This document shows, one piece after another, positions 1 to 13,700 of a stretch of 64,000 nt of DNA; within the stretch, counting starts at the first letter, position 1; the number at the start of each line of letters is the position of its first letter. Both the position numbers and the translations under genes were made by a program. The stretch covers positions 12,502,714-12,566,713 of the forward strand of contig NW_023600993.1 in the NCBI RefSeq assembly GCF_014898055.3, written 5' to 3'. Source of the stretch: Talpa occidentalis (Eukaryota; Chordata; Mammalia; Eulipotyphla; Talpidae). The notes under the pieces are model-generated. The model searched no databases. It was not told where the DNA came from and was given only the letters and a program-made list of their open reading frames with translations.

Positions 1-860
1 CAAGGGATTACCATCCAAGATGTTAAAAAAAAAAAAAACCCTTCAATTTAATGATGAAAAACCAAACAACCCAATTCATATATGGGCAGCAAATCTGGAC
101 AGACAACTCACCAAGAGGATATCCAGAAGACCAACAGACATATGAAAAAATGTTCATCATTGCTTTTAATAAGGATGGTCAAAATCACAATGAGGTTATC
201 GTATGTTGCACATATTAACAAGACCCCAGTGTTGGAGAGGAGGTGGAGAAACAGAAACCCTTTCTCTTTGGGAATGTTGGTAGGAATGTAAACTGTGTAG
301 CCATTCTGGAAGTGATGGGGATTTACCTTAAAAAACTAAAAATGGAAATACTGTATGACCCAGCAATCCCTGAAGAACTACTGAAGAACATGAAATCATC
401 AACAAAAAAATTATATGCTCTACAGTTTATTGCATTAGTTATAGTAGTAGGACATGGAAACAATGTTAAAGTGCCCACAGGATGGGATGGAGAAGATGTA
501 GTATAAATCAACACAATGGAATAACTAGTCAGCCACAAGGAAAGACAAAATATTGCCATTTATAGCAAAATGGAAGGCTTTTGAGGGGATTATACATAGA
601 AAGCAATTCAGAATGTCTAATATTGGATGTTTACATAGCAAAAGATATGACAAAGCAAAAAGTAAAAATTAGCAGATGCTAATAAATGTAGTGAGGTCTC
701 TAACGTAGTAGTGGGGGTAAGGGAAAAAGGGTCAAAAGAGCATAGGGGATGGTGGTGGGGGAGAAAAAGAAAACTAAGTTCAAAGAGGTAAAAAACAAGA
801 AAATGGAGGCATGCAAACAACAAAAAACATAGAATATACCCTAAAATAATATACATTGGC
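1..860 (+). mobile_element. LINE-1 ORF2 / 3' region remnant
   Basis: Decayed plus-strand LINE-1 piece. The stretch at about 130-180 (gacatatgaaaaaatgttca) and the following 'tgttggagaggaggtggaga' and 'tactgtatgacccagcaat' blocks are the standard 3' part of L1 ORF2. Frameshifts and stops are frequent. The left limit is cut by the window edge and the right limit is approximate. Confidence 0.7.
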
Positions 861-1602
861 AAATTTTAGCTTCCAGGTTCTATAAAGTTGGGCATAACGG
901 CACTGAATTCGCTGATTATACAATGGTATTAATACAATGGCTACAAAATACAGTTAAAATTCATAAAAAAGAATTTCTTTATAGCATTAAATGAATTTGT
1001 CCTAAAACTATTATATGAAGTGCTATGATAAAGTTCATGTTATGTAAAAATGAGCAGAGAAAACAAAAATCATGCAAGTCTAAGCAAAAAAAAATAAGTT
1101 CTCACAGTTTAAAGAGAAAGGAAAAAATAGCATAACATTCTTCTCTGGATTAAGTTGTGCTTAGTAGTTCTCTAAAATTAGCATTCAAGGGCCTCCCCAG
1201 TGGTGTAGCGGTTGAGCGCTGGGTTGCGAAGCTGCCAGCAGCCTCTGCAGCACCGGTTCGATCCCCGGCCGCCAGGTGAGGGTCCCACATGGCACGCAGA
1301 CCTCTCCTGCCGCCTGTTCTGCTCCCCACTCTGGCTCTGGTGAATTCTCTCACTCACCCTCCCACACCTCTGACTGTACCCAGTGCATGTGTAAATAAAT
1401 AAATAAATCTTTAAAAATAAATAAAACAATGGAACATGTTTACAAACAAAAAAAAAATAAAATTAGCATTCAAGAACTAAGATACTAAACAGTGAAGATC
1501 ATTTGGTAAAAACTTAATGAAGAGAAATATACAAAACATATTCAATTTAGGTAAAATGAGGTCATATAAACCTCTCTGAAAGGAAATGGGTTTGTTGCTT
1601 AC
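861..1602. other. intron sequence downstream of the last exon in the window
   Basis: AT-rich intron. Positions 861-1189 and 1475-1602 show nothing I recognise; the middle is occupied by a SINE. Confidence 0.7.
1190..1457 (+). mobile_element. tRNA-derived SINE, subtype B
   Basis: Starts ggcctcccc, then a tRNA-like head with A box (gtgtagcggttgagcgc) and B box (ggttcgatccc), a unique body, and a tail with AATAAA repeats and TCTTT. It is flanked by a perfect 17-bp target duplication, taaaattagcattcaag, at 1173-1189 and 1458-1474, which fixes both ends and implies a fairly recent insertion. Confidence 0.93.
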
Positions 1603-1720
1603 CCCTCTATGCAGTGCTGTCCTTCCCCATTTATCTTTGGCATCTACATTTGCGCCTTTGTTCAGCAGTGAGTAGACACAGTCTGTGTGCCCGTTGAGCA
1701 CAGAGAGCATCAGAGGCGTC
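1603..1720 (-). CDS. ANKRD28: ANKRD28 window exon 18 (most 3'), ankyrin repeats
   Basis: Minus-strand acceptor ...GCTGCTCAG at 1721-1722 and donor GTAAGC beginning at 1602. The exon is 118 nt, entering with one base that completes a Gln codon and leaving in phase 0 after 39 codons. It encodes [19 protein letters not shown] followed by [20 protein letters not shown], one complete ankyrin repeat and the start of the next. The following human residues (AVTGHEECVD) are not in the remaining 1.6 kb, so the next exon is outside the window. Confidence 0.97.
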
Positions 1721-4700
1721 CTGAGCAGCAATGGGAAGAGGCACTTCATGAAGCACAATTCATCGGCATGCTAGCTTGTTTTTCTAAATATGCCCTTTTG
1801 TGGTATCTTTCAAGTATGCGCAAATTAAGAAACTGTATTTGGTATCATTTAATTACATTATTATAAGATCACTAAATCAGGGACCAAAGTATTAAAAATT
1901 AAACATCCTGGGCCTCCCTGGGGGCGCAAGGGGTTAATCACCACACTATGAAGCAATCCGCCCCTGGCCGGCCAGGGAGCTACCCACATGGCACGGCAGA
2001 CCTCTCCTGTCTCGCCCACTGCTCCCCTCAGCAGTATATTTCGGTCAATCTGCCTGTTCTACTCCCCACTCTGTCTCTGGTGAATCCTTTCACCCCCCAC
2101 AACTCTGGCCTGTATCCCAGCTCTTGTATGCATAAATCAATCAATCTTAAAAAAAAATTAAACATCCTAAAAATAATTGAAAATTATTAAAACTTACTGT
2201 CCATTTCCATCTTGAATATCAACTGCATTCTGAGGTTCTGCATTTCCTACTAGTAGCCGTAAGCACTCTGAATGGCCATTTGTTGCTGTAAAGCGATTTT
2301 TAAAAATTTCAATAATTATATGTAGTGATAAAACAGAACATGCCCCTCTCTAAAATGTCTAATCTATAAACATATTTTCTAGATATAATTTTGAAATAGT
2401 TTCAATGAATTTAATAGGCAAGGTAACTATCTATAGCTACAAAGCTATAGGGACTTTGTTGATAAAATTGAATAAATTCTTCATAGCAAATCATAGCTGG
2501 CAGCCATCCCTCCTCATCTGCCCCAATAATAACGCTCTGCTGGTGGTGGTGTGGTCAGGGAGGTGGTCTGCCCCAAGCCAAGAGATGGAATCATTAGACC
2601 AGGCAGTAACAGTAACTCCACTTCCCTTCACCAGTGACTGGTTTCAGGTTAGTGCTGGTCTAGTTTGGACCACTGAGATGTTAAGAAGTATGGAGGGCTT
2701 CTGGGAAGTATTTTTATAGAAATTAAAATTTTAAATTTCATTAAATAATGAAAAATCCCTTTTCTTTCCTGATCTTGGATGTGATCCTGTAAAGCAGCAT
2801 CATTCTGTGACATCAGCACAAAGGCAAGAGAATAAGAGAGTCGTTCTGAACTATAATACGAATGAAAACTAAACCAACCCTGGAAGTCCACTGACCTCTT
2901 TATGTAGTACACAAAATGGGCAATGGTGTAAGAAGTTGCCTAAGGAAAATAATAAGCTCTTAAAATAAATGCTCAGCAAATCTAGGTCCTACTCATAATA
3001 CAGTTTGAAGTTTCAAGAAATAATAAGCCATATAACGATGCAATAAGTAGTACCTATCACTAGTCTTCCTAATTAAAAGATGACAAAATTAGTTAAGGCA
3101 AAAGCTAGATGCCTAATATGCTACTGTATTTTTAACAGCTATACTAAATTATACTAGTTATTAAGACTTGTGGCTCAGGGCCTCCCGGTGGCGCAGCGGT
3201 TGAGCGCTGGGTTGCGAAGCTGCCCGCATCCTCTGTGGCGCCGGTTCGATCCCCGGCTGCTCCCCGGCCACCAGAGGAGGGTCCCACATGGCGAGCAGAC
3301 CTCTCCTGCCGCCAGCTGCTCCCCTCAGCAGTGTACTTCGGTCCTTCTGCCTGCTCTGCTCCCCGCTCTGGCTCTGGTGAATTCTCTCACCCTCCCACGC
3401 TTCTGGCTGTACCCAGTGCTTGTATAAATAAATAAATCTTTAAAAAAAAAAAAATCTTAAAAAAAAAAAAAAAAAAAAAAAGACTTGTGGCTCAAAATCC
3501 TTCCACCTGTATGGGACATCAGCCAACAGCTGTCTTAGTAATCACTTACAGAGTCACTGAAACATCCCACTTGGGGCTGCTGCAAGGACATTTAGTTGAA
3601 CCCATCATTTAAAACTCAGGGCAGAGCATTCTGAGTTTTGATAATACCTAAGTTCAGAGCCCAAAAACCAATCATAACATCACTGTGGGAAAGGGCTGGT
3701 TAACTTCCAGGGAAAAATTTCATGTCTCTTAACAAGATTAGTGAATACATGCTCCCCAGCAGACCTCCAAGTGTGAAAAGCTTCTACAGAAACAAGGTTT
3801 GCATTTAAATAGTTAGGTGCTAACAGAACCCTGCAGCTCTTTCAGAAGACAGGATTTATGTTAGACTGCATAGCATTGGTTAGCAGCTTCTGGGGCAATG
3901 GCAACCTCTGTTCAATATTTATCCATTAAGAGTTCAAAGACTCTATGAAAGCTTTAAATTGGCTCTGGGGGGAAAAAAAGCTCTGCAAATGCTCTATTTA
4001 CAGTTTTTAAAACTGTAGAATGGTAACTTTACTCTTTTCAGAATAAGATAATAGAAAATGATGGTATTTTGATTACCATATAGCAATTTATACCCACACA
4101 TTTACCACAAGTTTTAACACATTACTAAAATTTTTGTCTCTGAGCCCTGATTATCTGCTGGTTTTTGAAAGGCTGTGCTGGAGAGACAGTGGCTGTTCTG
4201 TAAAATGCAAGTTTCCAAAAGCACCAGAAGCAAAGTCTAAGACCTATATTTAAATTTGCCCTAAGTATCAGTCCATAAAACAGATCAAGTGAAAATAATC
4301 TAATCATATACATAAAGATGGCCAACGAGAATGAGAAAAATACTTGGCTAGGATTTCTTCAAGTATATCAGTCTTGGTTACTTAAAATTAAAATTGTCTT
4401 GTAATAAAGTGAGCCTCCCTGGTGGCACAAGGGGTTAGCACTAAAGCTATTCGTAGCCACTGCAGCACAAGTTCAATCCCTGGCCAGGGAGCTAACCCAT
4501 GCGGCACAGCAGACTCTCCTGTCCTACCCGCTGCTCCCCTCAGCAGTGTATTTCAGTCAGTCCGCCTGTTCTGCTCCCCACTCTGACTCTGGTGAATCCT
4601 CTCACTATCCCTGTTACCCCCACACCTCTGGCCTACACCCCAGCTCCTGCATGCGGATTTATTTTAAATAAATCTCTAAAAAAGAAAATTTCTAGAGAGA

Positions 4701-7700
4701 GTGTTGTATTAGTACCTGCCATGAAACATAGCTGGTACCAAGTCAAAAATGACATGGCGATAAACCTACACCACCACAAAAAAATCACACATGGAGTAGT
4801 GCTGGTGTAATGTAGGTATAATTTGACTAAATGCTAATGCTGGTAAAGGATGTCAAAATGTTTATCAATTGCTAATGAAAGCACATACCAATCCAAAATC
4901 ATGTCCATCAGAAATGAGTAAAAATAACTGCCTTATTTTGTTCAGAATTAAGACTTACTTCAGAATTAAGACTTTTATGGAAGTCCAATCTCTAAGATAA
5001 CTAATGATTTATAAAGCAGCTACAATCTTCTTGTTGGCTTTTCCCTGAGTAGAATCATTTGACCTTTCAAAAAGCTACAACTGCTACAACTACCAGAAGT
5101 ACAATAAACAAAAAATTAAAAAAGAAAATGAGTATTAGATGAAAAGTGGTAAATAAAAGCATGCATAATATTTAACATACCTGCAGCGTGTATAGGGGTT
5201 CTCTTCAAAATGTAATCTTTCACTAAGATCGAGGCTCCCTGATTAATGAGTACATCCACACATTCAACATGGCCCTTAAATGCTGCAAGATCTAAGGGTG
5301 TTCTTCCACTACTATTTCTCACATCAAGATCTAACAAAGACTGTACCAACACTTCCAGTGCTTGATGGTGACCATGATAGGCCTAGGAGTAAATAGAAAT
5401 ATTAATTAGAAAAATATTTAGACTGACTTCTCAAATACCTTATAAAACCTGTTTTCACATTATATACAAGACAATCCAAAGCTTCTGTATTGAAAATTCA
5501 GAAAATTAACTACAAATTTTTCTAATAATCAAATAGTCGGCTATAGTGCTAGGGACTAATAAAAAATTCAAATGACTGGTGATCTTTTCATAAGTATACA
5601 GTGTATGGCTCATGACAGACATTCAATTGATGTCTGACATGCTTTCAGTTAAAGCTTTTATTCTAAGTCTAATTCCAAAGCCTGTATTCTTTTTCTTTTT
5701 TTAATTTTTTAAAAAATATTTTATTTTATATAATTCTTACATCATTTTTCATTTTTGAGCAAAGAGAGAGAAACCCAGCCTGTATTCTTAATCATACTTC
5801 AGTGCTCTACAAACTCCCTGATACAATTTTACAACTTTTCCTAAAGAGTCAGCGAGCAACTGAAGTTAAGCTAGTACTTGAGACTTCTATTTTCTCAAAT
5901 TAAAACTACCTCACCCATAACATAAAACATTTCTTCTAGCACAGAAATATATGGACTGAGCTCTGCTTGAGTAACTGCCATAGACAAGCATTGTCTCAAC
6001 TGTATAAAACAGCAAGAAGATTTAAACGCAGTCTGATGAAGGGGCTTCCAGATAATTCATTTCAAAAACCAACATGTCAAATGAACACCTATTATTCTCA
6101 CAGAACCAACATGAAAGGAATGTTCTCTCCAGTTCACTTACACCACTACTTTGTAGCTAAGGGACTATCACAAGTCATTTTCCGGTACCATTAAGACCTA
6201 CAGCTCAGCAGGTTGCTAAATGATCAAGTGCAAACTGAAAAATATAAAATTCTGCCACCATTGAGTTAAATCTCGCGTGCTCTTGATCTCAAGAAGGGAG
6301 TTTAGCTAGGGCAGGACCCCACATCCCATCAAAGGGCTGTAATGCTGTTTCTGGCAAAAAAATGTCAGAGAGTAGCAGCAAGAGGTAAGTTTCTCTAGCT
6401 TTACTGATCTCTTTGATAGTTCTGTGTAGGCCACTTGACTACTGACAAACTTGACTGCCTCAAAGATGAAAGTGACTGGAGAGCACGGATTTCTACCGTC
6501 CTAGGATCATATATAATCTGCATTACCAGGTCAATGAAAGTATGTTTCTAAAATAAAAAACTTTGTGTAAAACAGTATATATGTAGGAGATATTTATAGA
6601 AAGAAAAGAGAAAATAAGGATAACAGGAGCCATGATTTGCCACAGAGTTCTTCCCCTCGTGGCGAACAGGGCTGAGACAAGAAATCTATACATTTAATAT
6701 GCACAAAGAGAAACCAAGACCAACTTCCTTAAACACCAAGCCAGTGTGTTTTCACTGCATCAAGTTGTTTCTGCTGGGAGAGTTTGGAAGGGAAAATAAA
6801 TCACTCCTAGTAATTCCTGAAAACCTCTTAGGGATATAAAATATATAAGTGACGATAAAATCACAATTCATTGAGCCTAATTAATCATAATTTGTTTCCA
6901 TTTCAGTTTAAAAATACTACTCAGCAACACACCCAAGTTAATAACAGCACTATTGACAAAAACCATGGAGCAAAAAAAACCAGGTTTTGGGGAGAATCAA
7001 AAAGCTTGTCAAAGTGCTTAGTCTGGCACCTAGCTTGTGCTCAGGAAATGATAGCACAAATACTAGAAGGATGATGATGATGAGGAGGAGGAGCATGTAA
7101 GAATTGTCTAGTCAACTGCGCAGACTTTACTTCTTGCCACCAAGAGTAAAATGGTTATTTTCTCCAAGCTGGCATTACTCTTTCAGATTACTTATTTTCT
7201 ATGCAATCTGGGAAAAGTAGATACTGTTTCCAAAGCCCCAAAGGGCAAAGAGGAAGGAAGCTTCACTATGTCTCCTCAGTTATTTAGAAGATGGTAAGAA
7301 ATACTAGTGGGGTGAGAGAGGCAGAAATACAAAGCAGAAAATTCAATGTACATGTGTCAGTATTAGAAACATGGAAGATGAATACTAAGATAAAAAAATA
7401 CTACATGTGAGAAGAAACTAAAGAATCACCAAATTTATAGTAATCCACATTAACTTAAGTATTTTATGCTAAAAAGCATTTTTACTTCAAATCAGAGGTC
7501 ACACAAATAGCTAGTGACAGTACCCAAGTCTCTTGATTCTCAAAGTCCCTCCCTCTGCCATCTCCCCTCCTGCTCCAACTGTAACATGCTTTGTTGAGCT
7601 ACACTAGGCTTTGCTTGACATTTCTTAAATTCATTTATTTTCTTGTCTTCAAGAACTCTTGTTCTCTCTTAACCTTCTCCTCTCAGTGACTGACATTTAG

Positions 7701-10700
7701 TGGAGAAATACAAGTTACCCGTAAGCTAGAAGCATAAGCAACTGAAGTATCAGTGGACAGTGGACATAAGTTACTACCCCAAAATCACAAAGCAAAAAGT
7801 TGTAGAAATACCATAGAAATTACGGTGTTTCACTGTTAAGTTACCTGCTTAACAAGTTAGAAACCATTCCAGGAGGACCGAGCATTTTCGAATTTACATC
7901 ATAGGTATATTCTAACCTTAAGAGCAGGCCCTTGGTGAAGCCCAATACCATTTTGAGGGGCTTGTTTTCATTTAAACAAAACCTAACAAAAGTACACTGA
8001 ACAATTCTTTGGAAAAAGTTAACATTTTAATTTCATGATCATCATTACATGGAACAGAAGTTCTGGGTACCAGTTTGAGTCAAAACAGAGAGGAGATATT
8101 CTCAGTAAACTAGCTATGAAACTGGTTATGAAGGCAGTACTCACAGCCAAGTGTAAAGGGCTTATTGTGGCTCTATTATCTGAATCACTCAGCATGTCTG
8201 TTCCTGAGGTTTCCATTAACTGAAATAGAAAAGCAGCATTTTAAATGTCAGAAATGGCATTTTCAGATATACTACAGCAGTTATTCCTGTTTCCCTACTT
8301 GAAGTTAAATCCATGAGTATAAATTAACATTTGAATATGAATTTTAAGATACAAGACCATTACATTGTGAAAACTAAACTCAGCAAGCTCTATAGATCAC
8401 TGTGAAATTGTGGAAAGAACCAGAGCACTGAGAGAGAGCTATAAACGGTGAGCTTCAGGGAAATGCTATTTAATTACTGTCTCCCTGCTTACATGATTTA
8501 TGTCATTTATCTTAGTTCCCAGGAATATGTAAAATTGGTCTCAGTTCTAGTGCGAGCAAAATGAATACTTATAAAATTTTGAATGGCAGGGGGGCAGAGG
8601 GCATAGCCTAATACTTACAACATCTAAAGGAGTTTCACTTGCAATCTGAAATAAAAATAAAAATGTTTAGGTCAGAGGTATTCATATGCATTAAAGAGAT
8701 AAATGTCAACTACATTTTTCTACTTAAATAGGATTTTGTTGTATTTTATTTGGAACATGTGTTTTCTTTCCCTCAAAAATTTAAGTCTTTTAAATAAACA
8801 ATTGTACAATATAATAGACCACAAAACTATATATACGGTTATAAGATTTTAGTCTAAAGATACCATGATAACCTAAGGAAATATTTATTTGTAGCAGGAA
8901 TCTAACTGTTGTATTAAATACATCAACCTCCTTTTTCTATCTTTTATGTCAACTCTCCTTGCATTTTACTTCCTCCTAAAGAGAAGTAACATTTAATACA
9001 GTTTATAAGGTAAATTAATGAATATAGTTTCTAAAGTAAGCCTCAAATCATAGAGAATTCTTTAACCTGAAGCATTTGTTATGCACTGAGTATCTTTTAT
9101 CCCTTACTTTCCCTATGGTTTGACAAAGTGGGGTGAATGGTATAAATATTCAAGAATAAGATCACAGTTGAAATAAAAACCCCATTGCAGAAGCAGAGTC
9201 TCCCTGATCATTAGAGACTTTTAATAGAAAGAATGGACTTTTCAGAATGCCCTAGGAATCTTCCTTTTACAGGAAAATTTATTTTTCACATAAGATGCAG
9301 CTACAGTTCTTCAGAAACTTCTCAAAAACACTTATTTTAAAACACAGGGGAAGTAAATGCTACATATACGTGAGTTAAATATAAGAGAAGGAAATAAGTA
9401 GCCCTGATCAGAGAACCAATTTTCTTTTCCTCCTTTCTTTCTGAAAGGGAGAAGTGAATTAGATTTCTTACTGAGGCAAGTATGAATTTAAGAGGTATAT
9501 GGGTTCTAAAAGTATTAAAAAGCAACAATCAGTTTCTTGATTCTTTTATTAGCATTATATTACTAGAATATAAACTCACATTAGTTCTTACACAGAAATT
9601 CAGGACTCTTACCAGCTGGAGACACAGACGGTGACCATAAGCAGCTGAATAATGAACTGCATTGTATCCTTGCTTGTCCCGAATCCCTGGATTTGCATCA
9701 TTTCTTAGTAAGTATTCCAGGCACCTATATAGAGCAACATTTTCAAAATATTTTCAGCATTTTAAAATCATACATATATCTATTTGCTACATAAATTTGC
9801 TATTTCAACATTGTGTCATAAAATATTAAAGCAATGTTCATAAGAGAATCTTCATTCAAAGAGAACACCTCCAATGTCTGTTAGCAAGTTTAGTACCACT
9901 ATTATGGTATCACCCACTCCATTTAGAAAATGTGTGATTGAAAATTAACCTCTTAGCGGTGGTGAGCATGCAATGTTGGCAGTATTACTGCTTATCTATT
10001 TAAAACACATGAGAACAGTTATCTCACTAGGAAGGTCAAGAAAATGTAAAAATATCCTCAAGGAAATCAAGGTCAGAATTTGCTGACCTTGCATTAGAGG
10101 ACTGAGAAGTGCAGAAACAGTAAAAGTGGAATGTAGGTAGTAAGAAAAGATCTTCCCATGGGAGATATACTTCATTCTAGTGCTATTAAAATATGAGAAA
10201 AATAATTTTTAAATATTCAGAATTTACTACAATTTTAATAAATTTGATTGATACTATAATGAAAAAAATGTACTTAGTTAGAAATTAAAGGATTTGTCCC
10301 TAGATCTAGTTTGATACAAAAGATCCTGAGATGGGCCTCCCTGGTGGTACAAGGGGTTAAGTCTCAGCACTAAAGATAACCTCAGTCATTGCAGCATGAA
10401 TTCAATCCCCAGCCAGGGAGCTAACACACACGGGGCAGCAGACCTCTCCTGACTCGCCTGCTACTCCCCTCAGCAGTGTATTTCATCAGTCTGCCTGCCC
10501 TGTTCCCCACTCTGTCTCTGGTGAATCCTCTCACCATCCCCTCCCCACCCCTACCTCCCACCACCTCTGGCCTGTACTCCAGTTGTTTTTTTAAAGATTT
10601 ATTTATTTATGCATACAAAGAACTGGGGTACAAGCAAAGGTGTGGAGGGAGAGAGGATTCACCAGAGACGGAGAGAGGATTCACCAGAGACAGAGTGGGT

Positions 10701-13700
10701 ATCAGAACAGGCAGACTGACTGAAATACACTGCTGCGGGGAACAGTGGGCAAGTCAGGAGAGGTCTGCTGTGCCATGTAGTACTCCAGTTCTTGCATGCA
10801 TAAAATAAATAAATCTTAAAAACAAACAAAAAAACACAACAAAAGATCTTGAGGAAATCATTTCACCTTTATGTTGAAATGATCTCTGTAGAGACCATTC
10901 CTGTAGGAATACAACTAAATATAATCTGAAGTCCATACATGTTCAAATTCAAGTCTGATTATTCATTGGTAATTTTTCTAATATTTCAATAAACAATTCC
11001 ACTACTAGGAGGAAAAAATCTATAATTAAACATTCCTTGTTAAAAATTCAAGTTTCTAAAAGCACTGAAATTATATAAAAAGAAAAAGCAACTCTGAAGC
11101 AATGAAACTGATCATTAATTCTGCCCTTCATTCACATATATATGCATATGTATATGTTTTCTTTTCAATGCCAACCCTGTTTTCTTTCAAGTTGAATTGC
11201 TTAAAACCCTTTAGATCTTTCTCACCTTCTTCTGACAAGTAGGATTTTAATATTTTAAGTACAGCTAAAATTATTAATGAAACATAGTCAACTGGTTTAT
11301 CACTAGGACCAAAAAACCAAAGTCTGACTCTGAAGCAACAAGACTAGTGTTTTCTGGTGTTCATAAACTAGTTTTAAAGGCACTTTATGAACAGACACTG
11401 TCAGTATGTAAAATGTCTATATACAACCTTCCTAGATGTCCAGTTCAGTGGTCAATGCTCAGGAGAGAAGAAAAGACCTGGAGGGTTAGAGGACAGTTTA
11501 AGTGCTTTACAGGTACAAGCATTTCACCAAGGGTACCATGTTATCTTTGAATTCTCTAGTTATAAGTAAGACAGAAATAGTTCTCCTTACTGAGACCTGA
11601 ATACAAGGTAGATTCTATCATTCGAACAAACTGTTTTAAGGTAACTCACTGATACAAGAGTACTGAAAAACAATTTAAGGAAAGCAAAGCAAGGAAGTAC
11701 ATTCACGTTTACCTTCTAAAGTAGGAGAACACATCTCAAAAGCATTGTTTACAATGTCTACTTCCAACCATACAGATTCAAATGGTTTGAGGTAATTTAA
11801 CTGTTATACAGAAGTTTTTATAAATTTTATTATTGTTCTAATTTTCTACATTTACATTACTCAGATGATTGGTCTCCTGGAACAATATAAATAAAAACTA
11901 AGAGTTAATTCATAGTGACTTTTCTTAACTATTACATGAGATAAGCATTACCCTTAATAAATGAAAAAAAATTACTGATGCCCAGGAAAATTAAATGATT
12001 TGTTCTAAATCCTTTGGCTAAAATATGTCAAGGGCAGGCCAAATTCATTGTCCTTTCCATAACACCAAATGCTTCAACATAGGGGATAATGACCTAAGAG
12101 TGACTCTTTAACCCAGGTGTTTATAAAATAATGAATCACAAAATTACTTTATCTTCAAAATCTGGACCTCATTTTTTTTTTTTTTTTTTTAATAGAGGCA
12201 TGTTATTTATTTATTTATTTGTTTGTTTGCTTGCTTTGTTTTTATACATGCACTGGGTACAGTCAGAAGCGCGGGAGGGTGAGAGAATTCACCAGAGCCA
12301 GAGCGGGGAGCAGAGCAGGCAGAAGGACCGAAGTACACTGCTGAAGGGAGCAGTGGGTGGCAGGAGAGGTCTGCGCACCATGTGGGACCCTCCTCTGGTG
12401 GCCGGGGAGCAGCCGCGGATTGAACCGGCGCCGCTGAGGCTGCGGGCAGCTTCGCAACCCAGCGCTCAACCGCTGCGCCACCGGGAGGCCCTGGACCTCA
12501 TTTTTAATTTGCAAAAAAGGTGAAAGGGAGGAGTCTATTCTGATTTTTCATCATTATAAATTAACACATACTCATTTTCTAAAACTCAGAAAATTAAGAA
12601 GTGAAGGTTCTCTATAATTATTCTCCTTCCCCTGAAATAAACTGTGCATGCACTGTCTGAAGGATTATTTATGGCAGTAATACAATGTATATTTTGTTTT
12701 TTCACTTAATGTTAGACAAATTAACTTCAACACAAGTAAGCATATGATTTATAGCAGAGTGCATTTCAAATTATTTAAATTTCTCTTACATTGCCCCTAT
12801 CATTCATGAATTCCCACCTCGAAGTTCTGGCAAAAGTTCAAAGTGATTTAATTTCTTGAGACGCTTGGAAGGTCAAGATCACTCAGCCCATGGGCAGAGG
12901 ATGTAGCACTGTCACCTGAGGCCCTCATTTCCTACACTGTACAGATACACTGTGTCTATTCTTTAAAAAAAAAAAAAAGATTAAGCATGGTTTTAAAAAT
13001 ACAGCTAATATTTATAGGAAGATTATAATATGCCAGGTACTATTTCTAAGCAGTCCCCATATGCTATACTTTATATGGCTGTCATGAGTTAGGTCACACT
13101 ACCTCAATTTCCAGATGAAATGGGAACAGAGGTTAATAAGTCAAATACATTTTTCTGCACCACCACAAACAAAAGGGAATTTATGGATTTGTTTTACTTA
13201 GATTTATATACAAAAATATCAAATACTTAGGGATTAATCTAAGGATTATAAAACTTAATCTAAGGATTATAAAAATGGCATGATTCTATTTACATAAAGT
13301 TCAAAAACAAGCAATAAACCATACCATCAGAAATCAATACATGATATTGTGAAAAATGCCAATTATCATTAAAGATGAAACCTATGTGGCCATCTCTGAA
13401 CAGCAGGCATGAGGACTTCTTCTTTACATAGAATCAGAAAATCAACCCCACCCGTTCCCCTCATAAACACCACATGAGCATGACTTGCTCAAAGTCAGTC
13501 CTATTTTCTTCAACTGGCAAAGAGAATTTTATTAAAGTTTGATACATGTAATATGTTTCTTTTAATAGCAACTGTATATTTGTTTGCCTAGTCATAATTC
13601 TACACAGAATGCAGCATCAGGATGACAAGGTGACGAACAGAATGAGTCAATAAAGATTTCATGGATTCTTCCAGTATCACTGAGAGTGAGGATGGAGGGA

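Larger units (their letters stand above)
2286..5180. other. intron between window exons 16 and 17
   Basis: Contains two plus-strand SINEs. The stretches 2286-3177, 3495-4410 and 4690-5180 show no gene, RNA gene or repeat that I can name. The ORF of 104 codons at 2405-2719 has no ankyrin or other recognisable motif and looks like chance. Confidence 0.75.

Noticed and set aside
1477..1758. Use of the whole ORF at 1477-1758 as the exon
   Set aside because: Splice sites at 1720/1721 and 1602/1603 and the known protein limit the coding part to 1603-1720; the rest is intron read-through.
2405..2719. 104-codon plus-strand ORF
   Set aside because: No motif and no supporting context; probably chance.
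3178..3260. tRNA gene
   Set aside because: A and B boxes are present, but they belong to the head of a SINE; there is no full cloverleaf and the copy continues into the SINE body and A-tail.
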